The notes under the pieces: generated by a model
What the model was told of the DNA's origin: nothing
Databases searched by the model: none
What the model saw: only the letters and a program-made list of their open reading frames with translations
Shown: positions 26,853-37,834 of the stretch, one piece after another
Numbering within the stretch: position 1 is the first letter of the stretch
Layout of the letters: every line of letters begins with the position of its first letter
Position numbers and translations under genes: made by a program
Source: Acetivibrio straminisolvens JCM 21531
Lineage (GTDB): Bacteria > Bacillota > Clostridia > Acetivibrionales > Acetivibrionaceae
Length of the DNA: 51,985 nt
Direction of reading: 5' to 3'
Assembly (NCBI RefSeq): GCF_000521465.1
Contig: NZ_BAVR01000023.1
Location: 1-51,985 of the forward strand

Positions 26853-27539
26853 ATGATGAGAGTTTTCTTAGAAAACGGTAGCTTCTATTTGGTTGTTATT
26901 GCAAGGCTGCTTTTGGCATGTGTTTTGGGAGGATTGATAGGTTATGAAAGAGAGAGCACGAACAGGCCTGCCGGCTTTAGAACCCACATTTTGGTATGTG
27001 TTGGCTCGGCTCTTGTTATGATAACTTCCCAATACATTTTTGAAAATTACAAGGGGATAACGAATATTGATCCTGCCCGCCTTGGAGCGCAGGTAATCAG
27101 CGGTATAGGTTTTCTTGGTGCGGGCACCATAATCCGTGAGGGTGCAAACGTCAGAGGCCTTACTACTGCAGCAAGCTTATGGGCGGTTTCTTGTGCCGGG
27201 ATCGCAGTAGGTATCGGCTTTTATGGAGGAGCAATTATAGCTACTGTAATTATTTATATTACGCTTATTTTGCTAAAAAGAACGGAGAGGCATATTGCGA
27301 GGAAAAGAAGATTGAGTGTGTTCTATATACAAACTGAAGATTTGCCCGGACAAATCGGTATAATAGGCAGTATATTCGGAAAGTATAATGTAACTATAAG
27401 GAATATAGAGTTTATAAATGACGAAAAAGGAAAGGATGTACTGATAAAATTTACAGTAAAAGTCCCTGCAAGCATATCCAGGGAAAAAATAATGGATGAA
27501 TTGCATAAGGTGGACGGAGTGAAAAAAGTTACCGGATAA
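26853..27539 (+). CDS. MgtC/SapB-family membrane protein with C-terminal ACT-like domain
   Basis: 228 residues. The conserved MgtC core is clear: LLACVLGGLIGYERE, AGFRTHILVCVGSAL, LGAQVISGIGFLGAGTIIRE and VRGLTTAASLWAVS, over four to five membrane segments. A C-terminal ACT-like domain (about 150-228) carries LPGQIGIIGSIFGKYN. Despite the name, MgtC proteins modulate other transporters or ATP synthase rather than move Mg2+ themselves. GAGGTGAG precedes ATG 26853. Not linked to mgtE here. Confidence 0.9.
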   Translation: MMRVFLENGSFYLVVIARLLLACVLGGLIGYERESTNRPAGFRTHILVCVGSALVMITSQYIFENYKGITNIDPARLGAQVISGIGFLGAGTIIREGANVRGLTTAASLWAVSCAGIAVGIGFYGGAIIATVIIYITLILLKRTERHIARKRRLSVFYIQTEDLPGQIGIIGSIFGKYNVTIRNIEFINDEKGKDVLIKFTVKVPASISREKIMDELHKVDGVKKVTG

Positions 27540-27668
27540 TAGTACATAGCGAGAATTTTTCCAATTTGAAAAATATTTTAGAAAATGTTTGACTTTTTTA
27601 ATGCTTTCCCCTATAATTCATTTGTTTACAATTTTTTGGGTTTTTCAGCGAGAAAGAGGGGATTTATA

Positions 27669-29124
27669 GTGCCAAGAATGGACCAGCTCAAAACACCCGT
27701 TTTTGATGCTGTTAAAAGATATGTTGATAGCAATGTAATACAGTTTCATGTGCCGGGACACAAGCAGGGAGCAGGACTTGCGGAGCTTAGAGAGTATATA
27801 GGCGAAAGAGCACTCCGGATGGATGCAAACGGTATGGAGGATCTGGATTTTGCAAACAACCCAACGGGGGTTATTTATGAATCGGAAATGCTGGCAGCAC
27901 AGGCTTTTGGGGCACAACATGCCTATTTTTGGTAAACGGAACTACAGCTGGTGTTCAGGCAATGATTATGAGCGCTTGTGAGCCCGGGGATAAGATAATA
28001 ATTCCTAGGAATGCACATAAGTCCACAATAGGTGGAATTATATTGAGCGGTGCAATGCCGGTGTATGTGCAGCCCGAAATAAATGAAAAATTGGGTATTG
28101 CCATGGGAATTACGGAAGAAAGTCTTAAGAAGGCAATAAAGGAGAATCCCCATGCAAAAGCTGTGTTCATTATCAATCCTACTTATTATGGTGTAGCTTC
28201 AGATTTAAAATCCCTTGTAAGAATAGCTCACAGACACGAAATGGCTGTTCTTGTGGATGAGGCTCATGGGGCGCACATGTCTTTTCATAACGATTTTCCT
28301 CTGACAGCAATGGAGGTTGGCGCCGATATGAGCGCTGTAAGTACTCACAAGACCGCGGGTTCACTGACGCAGAGCTCGTTGCTGCTTCTAAGGGGAAATA
28401 TGATTAGCCCCGAGAGAGTAAAGCAAGTTTTGAATCTTACGTATACTTCCAGTGCATCGTATCTTTTGATGTGTTCCCTTGATATTGCAAGAAAACAGCT
28501 TGCGACAAAAGGAAGCGATATGCTCGAAGAAACCTTGAGACTTGCTAGAATCGCAAGGATGAGATAAATAAAATTGAAGGTTTGTATGCATTTGGAAAAG
28601 AACTCATTGGAACACCCGGATGTTTTGATTTTGATGAAACGAAACTGGGAATATGCGTATCCGGCCTGGGCTATACCGGTTATGAGATGGAAGCAAAGCT
28701 CAGAAAAGAATACAATATTCAAATCGAAATGTCGGATCTTTCAAATATACTGGCAATAGTAAGCATAGGAGATAAAGAAGAGAATCTTACTGCACTTATA
28801 AACGCATTAAAAGATATTTCATCAAAGACTGAGAAAAAGGAATATCCCAAACCGCCGTTTATTCCTCAAAATCCCAAGATGATAGTATCTCCGAGGGATG
28901 CATTTTACAGTCCTAAGAAGATAGTTCCTCTGGACGAGTCTGTAGGGGAAATAGCGGGAGAAATGGTTATGGCTTATCCTCCCGGTATTCCGGTGGTATG
29001 TATGGGTGAGAGAATTACTCAGGATGTAGTGGATTATATAAAAATACTGAAAGAGCAAAAAACTCAGCTTCAGGGAACGGCGGATCCATACATTAATTCC
29101 ATACTGGTTCTTGGTGTGGATTAA
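27669..29124 (+). CDS. Orn/Lys/Arg decarboxylase family protein (two frameshifts)
   Basis: PLP-dependent fold-type I enzyme, about 485 residues after repair. N-terminal QFHVPGHKQGAG, PLP site VSTHKTAGSLTQSSLL with the Schiff-base lysine, and C-terminal domain with AYPPGIPVVCMGE, the SpeA/Cad-type pattern. The frame is lost near 27931 (adding one T gives YFLVNGTTAG, the family sequence; one G gives YFWVNGTTAG) and near 28557 (one G gives RIARDEINKIEGLYAF). GTG 27669 follows AAAGAGGGG and starts PRMDQLKTPVFDAVKRY. Probably arginine decarboxylase for polyamine synthesis, but lysine or another substrate is possible. Confidence 0.87.
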
Positions 29125-29275
29125 CAGTTCATACCGTATTTACTCCAATTTAATTTCCAAACCAATCACTTTTAGGTCTAATTGCTTTTCTTTCTGAATA
29201 CAAATAGGACTATGACAGGAAAAAGTACATGGCATAAGCACATGAGGATAAGGCAAGGAAAAGGAGTGATTGGTT

Positions 29276-31991
29276 TTGAGTATTTTGGAGTCGGCTCTAC
29301 AAGATGCCAATAAGGATAACCGGGTTAAATACGGCCTGAGTGAAAAAGAGGCGGAAAAAAAGTATAAAAAATACGGTCCCAATGTCTTAGCGGAGAAGAA
29401 AAAGATATCTCCTTTTAAAATCCTTATTGCGCAATTTAGTGACTTTATGGTTTTGATTCTTCTGGCATCAACCTTGGTTTCAGCCTTTATGGGAGAGTTG
29501 ACGGAGGCAATAACCATTGTGTCAATCGTTATTCTTAATGCACTTATGGGATTTATTCAGGAGTATCGAACCGAAAAGACCATGGAGCGCTTAAAGGGCT
29601 GGCAGCGCCGGCAGCTAAAGTGGTAAGAGACGGAAGGACTGTGGAAATACCCGCGGAGAGGGTTGTACCGGGAGACCTTGTGCTTCTTGAGACCGGAGAC
29701 AGGGTTCCTGCAGATGCTGTTTTGATAGAATCCCACGGACTGTATGTGGATGAGTCTTTGCTGACCGGTGAATCCGTACCGGTGGAAAAGCAGACTGAAT
29801 CCGGCGGCAGGAAAAGTACAAATGCCAACGAAAAAAACAGCCAGGTATATATGGGGACAATTGTAACCAGCGGAAGAGGAAAGGCTGTTGTCTGTTCTAC
29901 CGGAATGATGACTGAGATGGGCAAAATTGCAGATATGATACAGAATATTGAAACGGAACAGACACCTCTTCAAAAAAGGCTCGATAGTTTAGGAAAATAC
30001 ATAGCTTACGGATGTCTTGCTATATGCGCAATTGTTACGATAACTGGCATACTGAGAGGAGAAAAACTCTTTACGATGTTCCTTTCAGGTATAAGTCTTG
30101 CAGTTGCGGCAGTACCGGAAGGGCTTCCGGCGATAGTGACCATTTCTTTGGCCTTGGGCGTCCAGAGAATGTACAAAAGAAACGCCCTTATAAGAAAGCT
30201 TCCGGCTGTGGAGACTTTAGGATGTGCCAGTGTTATATGTTCGGACAAAACGGGTACTCTGACAGAGAACAAGATGACGGTTAGGAAAATTTACACCAAT
30301 GGAGGCTTTGTGGAGGTCAAGGGAAGTGCCCTTAGCAGCGAAGGAGAGTTTATTTCGGCTAAAAGAAAAATAGACCCCAAGAGCAGCGATAGTCTAAGAC
30401 TTTCTCTTGAAATCGGAGTGCTGTGCAACAATGCATCAATGGTGAGATTAAAAGAAAAAAGGCCTCTTGAGAAAATAACATCACTGATTCCCAGGACTGA
30501 AAAATGGGAACTGAGCGGAGACCCAACCGAGGCTGCTCTTCTTGTGGTTGGAGCAAAAGGAGGGTGCTTGCAGGAAGCGCTAAACGAAAGCTATATCAGG
30601 ATTGACGAGCTGCCTTTTGATTCCGATAGAAAGTGCATGTCGGTAATATGCGAAAATGACAAAGGAGAGGTCTTTGTTTTTACGAAAGGTGCTGCGGATG
30701 TAATTATTGAGAAATGCAGCAAGTTGTATACTTCAAAGGGAATTGCGGATTTGAATGAAGCCGGGGTTAAAAGAGTGCTTAAAGCAAACGACGGTATGGC
30801 AAATGAAGCGCTGAGAGTGTTGGGCGTGGCTTTTAAAAGGTTGATTCGAAAAATTACAGGCATAGTGATGTGGAAAAGGACCTTGTGTTTGCAGGATTAA
30901 TAGGGATGATAGACCCGCCAAGGAAAGAGGCGTTGGATGCTGTGCGAAAATGCAAACTTGCAGGGATTAAGCCGATAATGATTACCGGGGATCATAAAAT
31001 AACTGCTGCAGCTATTGCAAGGGAGCTAAATATAGCTTCTGAAGGTGACAGGGTGCTGACAGGAGCACAATTGGAACAGATAGATGACAGAAAGCTTGAA
31101 GAAGTAGTGGATAAAGTATCGGTATATGCCAGAGTTTCGCCCAGGCATAAGCTGAGGATAGTAAAGGCGCTGAAAAAGCTGGGCCATATTGTTGCAATGA
31201 CGGGTGACGGTGTAAATGATGCTCCGGCAATCAAGGAAGCCGACATCGGCGTAGCCATGGGGCTAACCGGTACGGATGTCACAAAAGAGGCGTCTTCAAT
31301 GATTCTCCGTGACGATAATTTTGCGACCATTGTTGCAGCTGTGGAGGAAGGAAGGGTCATATACAACAACATCCGAAAATTTATCCGATATATGCTTTCT
31401 TGTAATATTGGAGAAGTACTTACCATGTTTGTGGGCACTCTGATTGGACTTCCGTTGCCTCTTCTGCCGATTCAGATATTGTGGGTTAATCTGGTTACAG
31501 ACGGACTTCCGGCAATAGCATTGGGACTTGAACCGGCGGAGAAGGATATCATGCTGAGGCCTCCGAGGGGAGCAAAGGAAAACATATTCTCCAATGGTCT
31601 TTGGCAGCTCATAGTATTTCGCGGCGCTCTTATAGGTTTTAGCACTTTGGCGGTATTTGCAAGTATACTAAACTTTACATCCAATGTTCATGTTGCAAGA
31701 ACCGCAGCCTTTGTGACATTGGTTATAACCCAGCTTATACATGTGTTTGAGTGTAAGTCGGAAAGAAAAAATATATTCGAAATACCGTTTTTTAACAATA
31801 TACCGCTTATACTGGCAGTCATGTGTTCCCTCATAATGATATTGGGGGTTGTATATGTGCCGTTATTCCAAGAAGTATTCAAAACCGTGCCTTTATCTCT
31901 CAATGACTGGATTTTGATAGGAGGATTTTCCGCATTAGGCCCTGTGATTTCAAGTTTTTTCAGGGTCAACTACAAGTATATAAGAAGATAA
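29276..31991 (+). CDS. P-type Ca2+-transporting ATPase (two frameshifts)
   Basis: About 905 residues after repair, the size of SERCA/PMR1-like P2A pumps. N-terminal cation ATPase domain (YGLSEKEAEKKYKKYGPN), actuator motif LLTGES, membrane ion site AAVPEGLPAIVT, phosphorylation site CSDKTGTLT with Asp324, nucleotide domain with GDPTEAAL, hinge TGDGVNDAPAIKEAD, and six C-terminal membrane segments. The frame breaks near 29597 (add G: ERLKGLAAPAAKVVRDG) and 30843 (add G: KRLDSKNYRHSDVEKDL). TTG start at 29276 is 9 bases after AAAGGAG; the TTG at 29270 is too close. The ion specificity is by family. Confidence 0.9.
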
Positions 31992-32113
31992 GGAGAAAAA
32001 CTTAAAAAAAGTTAAAAATTTTAACCATTTTGTAACCATTTCATATCAGCTTTAATATATAATAAACTCGAAGTACTTCAAAAGATGAAAAGAAATCAAA
32101 TAAAGCTTTGGCG

Positions 32114-32129
32114 TTCTTGTATACAAGAA
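32114..32129. repeat. Perfect 16-base palindrome
   Basis: TTCTTGTATACAAGAA is its own reverse complement, flanked by GGCG before and GTGGCG after. Operator or RNA stem candidate. Confidence 0.6.
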
Positions 32130-32162
32130 GTGGCGTGATGGCATTGAAATATTGACCGAATG

Positions 32163-32196
32163 AATGCAATATAGTCTGGAAAACGGACATTGCATT
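32163..32196 (+). ncRNA. Hairpin with two stacked stems
   Basis: AATGCAAT (32163-32170) pairs with ATTGCATT (32189-32196). After a 3-base bulge, GTCTG (32174-32178) pairs with CGGAC (32184-32188) around GAAAA. No T-run, so not a terminator. Confidence 0.4.
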
Positions 32197-32540
32197 GTTG
32201 TTGAAAACTATATAGCAAATATCAGTACCACCGTATTGGTAATCATACCTTGTTATATATGCAGCATTATTGAAAACTGATTATGTCCTTAATAGGTACC
32301 AATGAAATTAGCACAGTATTGCATCCTTCATTACTTTTACACTTATCCTCATACAGTTAGAAGAAAGTTTTTATAAAGTTTATCACGCGCGTGTAACTAT
32401 ATATAAATGTTATAAAAAGCGAATAACACAGGGGGAAAAATTTTAGGGAATCATTGGTTGTGTAAAGATATTGTAAAGTCCGCATGTTATATAAGTTTTT
32501 AGATGCTTGCAGACTGATATTAGAGAGAGAAAAAAACGTC

Positions 32541-32602
32541 CTGCTCGTCATGCAAGACTTATAGGGTTCGGAAAAGACTGTAAAGGTTCGCGCGATGAGC
32601 AG
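32541..32602 (+). ncRNA. Possible structured RNA domain
   Basis: CTGCTCGTC (32541-32549) pairs with GATGAGCAG (32594-32602) with one G-U pair, enclosing 44 bases that include AGGGTTCGG and GTAAAGGTTCG. Looks like a closed multi-element RNA but fits no riboswitch class I know. Confidence 0.3.
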
Positions 32603-32790
32603 TATGGGTACAATTTAAACAAGAAATGAGAGATTAATATTGTACAATATTAAAAGATGGGGGCATGAGTGTTTTAAAAGTACGGGTGATCACCTACGTT
32701 TTAGAAATGTTGAATATATAGATGAAAAACTTATTGATGATTGTTGAAGAAGTTGTTTCAAAGCAGCAATCCTCCTATAAAAATCGGAAT

Positions 32791-32818
32791 TAGTCCCATA
32801 GCGGGGCTGCATTTTTTT
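32791..32818 (+). terminator. Intrinsic terminator in the gene-free region
   Basis: AGTCCC (32792-32797) and GGGGCT (32803-32808) with loop ATAGC, then GCA and seven T's. It ends no visible gene. Confidence 0.5.
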
Positions 32819-33346
32819 CATACTAATTTTCCTCCAATAAATTGACTTGGACAACGTTTGCAGGTTTAAAGCATAAATTGCGTTGTCTTTATTTTATTAT
32901 CTGGTCCGGTTGATTTTGATTGTTGATTTGCGGTTGAGCGTCACGGCTTTCTACATATCTCAACAATGCATACTTATGCTTTCACCTCTTCAAATCGAAT
33001 TTGTAGTAATTAGATCAATTTTACGTACAAAATCTGGATTGTATGCAATTTTTCTGGTATTATAAATATAGTAATGTAATTTTTGAGTGATAATTGACAA
33101 TGGTCTTTCTAACCTGTTCGAGACTGATAAATTCGACTTTATACAGCTCACATCTTCAGGGGGTTAGTACTTTACAAATAAAGTAAAATAGTCTGAAAAG
33201 TAAATATAGGACTCTGCATTTTCATTATGTTAATGTATAATAATTAATAAAAGATTCAATGTATTGTAATATGTGAAAGATATCATAATTTTTAAAGTCA
33301 ATAAAGCTCAATTGCATTATTTTGTTTGAAAAGGAATGATTTGTTT

Positions 33347-34033
33347 ATGGGGGCTAAAGTATTAATTGTTGAAGATGAGAACGATATTGGGAGCTTTATA
33401 GTTAGAACCTTAAACAGGAAGGGTTTTAACGCAATCCAGGCAGAAACCGGAAAAGAAGCATTGAGGATGGTGGAACTGGAAAAGCCCGAAGTTATATTGC
33501 TGGATATAATGCTTCCGGATATTGACGGATTTGAGATATGCAAAAGAGTTTCCAAGGAACACCCGGAAATATCAATAATAATGGTTACGGCAAGGGGTGA
33601 AGATATAGACAAGATAAAAGGCTTGGAGCTTGGAGCTGACGATTATATAATCAAGCCTTTCAACCCTATGGAACTGGTGGCGAGAATAAAAGCAGTTATC
33701 AGGAGGACGAACAAGTCAGATAATTCAAATGAGGTTATAATAGGTCCCTTCAGAATTGACTATAATTCTCAAAAGGTGTATAAGAATGGAGAGAGCTTGG
33801 AACTGACACCAAGAGAATTTTGCATATTGAAGGTGTTGGCAAATAATTTGAATAAGGCTTTATCGAGGAATGAAATTCTAAACTGGGTGTGGGGTGAGGA
33901 CTATGTGGGAGACACCAAAACTGTCGATGTCCACATCCGACGGCTTAGAGAGAAAATGGAGGATGACCCGTCATGTCCCCAATATATAGAGACAGTATGG
34001 GGGAGAGGGTATTTACTGAGAAAGGAAGATTGA
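33347..34033 (+). CDS. OmpR/PhoB-family response regulator
   Basis: 228 residues. Receiver domain 1-115 with acidic pair VEDEND, phosphoacceptor Asp53 in LLDIMLPDIDG, and Lys in YIIKPF. A winged-helix DNA-binding domain (about 130-228) contains ELTPREFCILKVL and TVDVHIRRLREKM. ATG 33347 follows AAAGGAATG. The sensor kinase gene starts 1 base after its stop, so they form a two-component pair. Regulon unknown; the envelope lipoprotein immediately downstream is a candidate target. Confidence 0.95.
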   Translation: MGAKVLIVEDENDIGSFIVRTLNRKGFNAIQAETGKEALRMVELEKPEVILLDIMLPDIDGFEICKRVSKEHPEISIIMVTARGEDIDKIKGLELGADDYIIKPFNPMELVARIKAVIRRTNKSDNSNEVIIGPFRIDYNSQKVYKNGESLELTPREFCILKVLANNLNKALSRNEILNWVWGEDYVGDTKTVDVHIRRLREKMEDDPSCPQYIETVWGRGYLLRKED

Positions 34034-34034
34034 C

Positions 34035-35437
34035 TTGCGGGGAATCAGGGCAGAATTGTTGGGACTTATCTGGTTATTACTTTTTTATCGGTATTGGTTT
34101 TTGAAATTATTTTGATTTATGGACTTGTAGAGTTTTATTATTCAAGTATTGAGGCCGAGTTAAATCGTTCCGCACAATCGATAGTTTATAATTACAATCA
34201 ATATCTTAACAATTATGAGTTATATAAGGATGCCAAAGTATTGTTGGAATACATACCTGGGAATACTGTGGCACAGGTTCAGATTATTGACGACAGAGGG
34301 GTTTTGCTTGCCGATTCCATAGAGCCTTCTATGGAGGGAATGGAGCTTAATTATTACGATATCAATATGGCATTGAGCGGCAAGCAATCCATTTGGAAGG
34401 GAAAGATATCCCAAACGGGTGAACCGGTTTTTTCGGTCTCCTGGCCTATAACTTCTCCGGACAGCGAAAAAGTCATTGGAGTAGTAAGAGTAATTACTAC
34501 TCTTTCTGATGTAAATGAAATACTGAAAAATCACATAATCATTCTTGTCTCTTTAGGATTTTGCATTGTTTTTCTGATCTTTCTAACAGGGCTGGCCTTG
34601 ACCAATACAATTATAAGTCCGGTTAAGGAAATAACGTCTGCTGCGAAAACCATGGCTCAGGGCAGATTTGATGTACGAGTATCTAAAAGATATAATGATG
34701 AAATCGGAGAACTGGGAGATACTCTGAATTATATGGCTCAGGAAGTTTCCAACCACCAAAAAATGAAAAATGATTTTATTGCGTCAATTTCCCACGAACT
34801 TCGTACTCCCCTGACATCAATAATGGGATGGATAATTACAATTAATTCGGGGGATATTGACAGCAAAGAGGAATTAAGGGAAGGGTTGGACATAATCGAG
34901 AAAGAGAGCAAGAGGCTGGCGGTTCTTGTGGACGAGCTGTTGGATTTTTCAAAGTTTGATGCGGGAGTTATTACATTAAGAAGAAGTACCGTGAATTTGG
35001 GTGAGCTTTTAAGTTATATAAAAAGGCAGATGGAGCCTCGGGCTGTACGTAAGGGTATAACAATAACAATAGACGTTGACGAGGAACTTCCATGGATTGA
35101 CGCAGATGAAAACAGGCTGAAACAGGTCTTTATAAACATTATAGATAATTCGTTTAAATTTACGCAAAAAGGTGGGTATATTGATATTATAGGAAGAAAG
35201 AAAGAAAGCAGCGTTTTGATAAGAATAGAGGATAACGGATGCGGCATTCCAAAAGAGAATATACCGAAGGTTAAACAGAGATTTTTTAAAGGTGATAGTC
35301 TTGTTTCGGGCAGCGGCTTAGGACTTGCCATTTGTGATGAGATTATAAAACTTCACAATGGTGAATTGAACATTGAAAGTACTGTCGGAAAAGGTACAAC
35401 AGTGGATGTAATCCTACCCGTGCAGCTCGAAATTTAA
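34035..35437 (+). CDS. Sensor histidine kinase (one frameshift near the start)
   Basis: About 468 residues after repair. Two membrane segments (about 12-35 and 170-190) bracket an extracytoplasmic sensor of about 130 residues. Then HAMP (ISPVKEITSAAKTMAQGRF), dimerisation box SISHELRTPLTS with His254, and HATPase with N-box IIDNSFKFT and GSGLGLAICDEI. The frame breaks at 34061-34063: adding one G gives RAELLGTYLVITFLSVLVF from a TTG at 34035, with AAAGGAAG upstream, so the true N-terminus lies before the ATG-like start at 34094. WalK-like architecture without a PAS domain. Partner of the upstream regulator. Confidence 0.9.
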
Positions 35438-35455
35438 CCTTTTTGTAATCTTTTT

Positions 35456-35480
35456 TTTACATTATAATGTAAATTATAAT
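35456..35480 (+). promoter_or_regulatory. 18-base palindrome next to a -10 element
   Basis: TTTACATTATAATGTAAA (35456-35473) is a perfect palindrome. TATAAT follows at 35475-35480, about 40 bases before the next start codon. Operator candidate, perhaps for the adjacent response regulator. Confidence 0.45.
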
Positions 35481-35520
35481 ATGTGAAATCGAAATTTTAC
35501 AGGTTATTGAGAGGGTAAAG

Positions 35521-36801
35521 ATGGGTGGAATTCATACTACTGCAAAATTGATATTAATAGGCATTGTATTTTTATTTGCGGCTGCAATAATGATTTCAAC
35601 AACAGGCTGCGACATTTTGCCGCCTCCTGCCAGTGCAATAAAGCCACCACAGTATGCAAACATGACTTCAGGGGAAGTTGAAAATTCCAAAGCAATAGCA
35701 CGGAGGTTTTTGGCTCCGGGAACACAGTTTTCATATCCGGTTAACCCTAAAAATGCTGACGCTGTTTGGGAAATTGATATTGATGGGGATGGCCGGACAG
35801 AGCTGCTGGCTCTATATAGGGGAAGAGACCTTAAAAACAACGGAGTTGAAGTATTTGGGGTATTTATATTGAAGCAGGATAAAAACCGGGAGTGGCAGAT
35901 TTTCTGGCAGCAGCAGTATACTGCAAGTATTGTGACTCTTGATTGGGCGGATGTCAGGGATATTACCGGTGACAACTATCCTGAACTGCTTATTGGCTGG
36001 AATATGGGCTACAGATTGGGCAGTAATCTTGATATATATTCACTGAAGGAAGAAGTGGAACCTAAACTGATTTCCAGCATCAAGTATTCTGAAATTGTAG
36101 GTATTGAGGACAGAAGAGGGGTCAATAATGAAATTAAACCTGTACTGATGATGTACCTGTTTGATGAAGAAATGTACGAGTCGGAGAGTGAAGGCAGAAG
36201 GGATGAATATTTCTGCATACTGCAATGGGATCACAAGGAATGGATGGAAGGCGGACTTGTAGAGGCTGATGATTTTTATTCATCGTATTATGTGGGGATT
36301 ATTGAGGATTTAAAAAAGAGTCTGGAGAGATATAGAAACGATTACTATAGGTGGTATGTTCTTGCAATAGCTCAGTTAAGATCCGGAAAGCCGTTGGAAG
36401 CGCTGAAATCTATCGACACTGCTTTGGAAATTACTCAAAGATATATTGACAGGCATGGAGCAAAAACCATCAAAGAGGTTCATAAGTATCAGAAAAAAGC
36501 TAAAATACTTAAAGCACAAGCATATATTAAAATAGGAAAATACTATGAGAGTATAATTGAATCCAATTTTGCACTGGAAAATTATAGTGTTGACATTGAT
36601 GAGCTTTTGCAGATCTACTTGAATTTAGGATACGCATACACAGGTCTTAAACAGTACGGGACTGCCAGTATGTATTTTAACAAGTCGTGTCAAATGGCCG
36701 AAGCTGCCTATAAAGAGGGGACGGCATTATATTTGTTGTATTCATACAAGGCCAAAAAAGAGTTGGAATACATCAAACCCTTTCTGACATCTTCCGGCTA
36801 A
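35521..36801 (+). CDS. TPR-containing lipoprotein of unknown function
   Basis: 426 residues. Lipoprotein signal with acylated Cys30 (STTGC). The N-terminal half has FG-GAP/VCBS-like segments (WEIDIDGDGRTELLALY and ITGDNYPELLIGWNM), which often form a beta-propeller. From about residue 275 there are TPR-like helical pairs (YRWYVLAIAQLRSGKPLEALKSI, YLNLGYAYTGLKQYGTASMYF). Starts at ATG 35521 after GAGAGGG. It follows the two-component system by 83 bases and may be controlled by it. No specific function can be assigned. Confidence 0.75.
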   Translation: MGGIHTTAKLILIGIVFLFAAAIMISTTGCDILPPPASAIKPPQYANMTSGEVENSKAIARRFLAPGTQFSYPVNPKNADAVWEIDIDGDGRTELLALYRGRDLKNNGVEVFGVFILKQDKNREWQIFWQQQYTASIVTLDWADVRDITGDNYPELLIGWNMGYRLGSNLDIYSLKEEVEPKLISSIKYSEIVGIEDRRGVNNEIKPVLMMYLFDEEMYESESEGRRDEYFCILQWDHKEWMEGGLVEADDFYSSYYVGIIEDLKKSLERYRNDYYRWYVLAIAQLRSGKPLEALKSIDTALEITQRYIDRHGAKTIKEVHKYQKKAKILKAQAYIKIGKYYESIIESNFALENYSVDIDELLQIYLNLGYAYTGLKQYGTASMYFNKSCQMAEAAYKEGTALYLLYSYKAKKELEYIKPFLTSSG

Positions 36802-36904
36802 AACAGCTCTTGGATTTATTCGCTTTTCCTGGTAAAATGATTACAGTGATTATTCATAGCAAGATGAGAAATGTTTTTTAAGATTTGATTGAGGGAGTGA
36901 ATTT

Positions 36905-37702
36905 ATGAGTTTATTGGACAAGTTGGAAAGGAAGTTTGGTAAGTTTGCGATAAAAAGGCTTCCGATGTACATTGTCATCCTGAATTTGTTTGTATACATG
37001 TTAAACTTGCTTGACGGAAGATACATTGGTTACCTTTATCTTATTCCGTCTAATGTCCTTAAAGGCGAGATTTGGAGACTGGTAACATATGTTTTTATCC
37101 CGCCGATGACTTCAATGGAAGATGTATTATGGCTCTTTTTAGCTGTGTATTTTTATTATATTATGGCAACGGGGCTGGAGAGTGAATGGGGTAGTTTCAA
37201 ATTCAACTTATATTATTTGCTTGGTATGATAGGCACAACCGTAGCAGCATTTTTTATTTCGATTCCTGCCACAGCAAACTTTATAAATTTGTCTATTTTT
37301 CTTGCATTTGCATATTTGTACCCCGATTACCGGATTTATTTGTTTTTCGTTATTCCAATCAAAATCAAGTATTTGGGCTACATTTCATGGTTTCTCATTA
37401 TTTCTTCGCTTATAGCATCGCCATTAATTATGAAACTTTATATAATTATTCCGATAATGAACTTCTTCATATTCTTCGGAAAGGACATTTTTCTAAGATA
37501 TAAGACAAGGGGAAAGTCGGTATATAGGAAAAGCAAGTATATGACCAACTTCAGAGAAAAGGAGTACATTCACAAATGCACAGTATGCGGTATAACCGAA
37601 AAGGACAATCCGGATATGGATTTCAGATACTGCATGACTTGCGAAGGCCATCATGAGTATTGTATGGATCATCTGAAAAATCACGAGCATATAAAGGAAT
37701 AA
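36905..37702 (+). CDS. Rhomboid-like membrane protein with C-terminal zinc-binding tail
   Basis: 265 residues. About five to six membrane segments in a rhomboid-superfamily arrangement (LKGEIWRLVTYVFIPP in the L1 region). The GxSG catalytic motif expected in the fourth segment is absent (NLSIFLAFAYLYP instead), so it is probably a non-protease (Derlin-like) member. A soluble tail from about residue 220 holds CTVCG, CMTCEGHHEYC and HLKNHEH, enough Cys and His for one or two zinc ions. ATG 36905 follows GAGGGAG. Function unknown. Confidence 0.7.
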   Translation: MSLLDKLERKFGKFAIKRLPMYIVILNLFVYMLNLLDGRYIGYLYLIPSNVLKGEIWRLVTYVFIPPMTSMEDVLWLFLAVYFYYIMATGLESEWGSFKFNLYYLLGMIGTTVAAFFISIPATANFINLSIFLAFAYLYPDYRIYLFFVIPIKIKYLGYISWFLIISSLIASPLIMKLYIIIPIMNFFIFFGKDIFLRYKTRGKSVYRKSKYMTNFREKEYIHKCTVCGITEKDNPDMDFRYCMTCEGHHEYCMDHLKNHEHIKE

Positions 37703-37834
37703 TGTAAATAGGCAGTAACGGTAAAGTTATAAGAGCATGGAATATTTTGCGGAATATATTTATAAATATAGAAGGGTTGGACAAATAAACATTGAGTTTT
37801 ATAATTTGTGATAACACATGTTTGGAATTTATGC

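Larger units (their letters stand above)
31992..33346. other. 1.35 kb gene-free region with palindromes and a terminator
   Basis: No ORF with a ribosome site or recognisable product. It holds a 16-base palindrome (32114-32129), a strong hairpin (32163-32196), a long-range inverted repeat (32541-32602) and a terminator (32791-32818). A weak promoter (TTGTAA-17-TAATAT at 32030-32058) lies at its start. Suggests a structured non-coding transcript; the last 500 bases are plain AT-rich sequence. Confidence 0.5.

Noticed and set aside
1695..30900. Programmed ribosomal frameshifting or transcript slippage as the cause of the split genes
   Set aside because: The sites lack slippery heptamers and common downstream structure, occur in unrelated housekeeping genes, and need extra G's at runs as short as one or two. 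A data artefact explains them better.
32541..32602. Cyclic-di-GMP or other known riboswitch
   Set aside because: The inverted repeat is real but the consensus core bases of the known classes cannot be placed.
32883..33065. 60-codon ORF in the gene-free region
   Set aside because: No ribosome site, no conserved features, AT-rich chance ORF.
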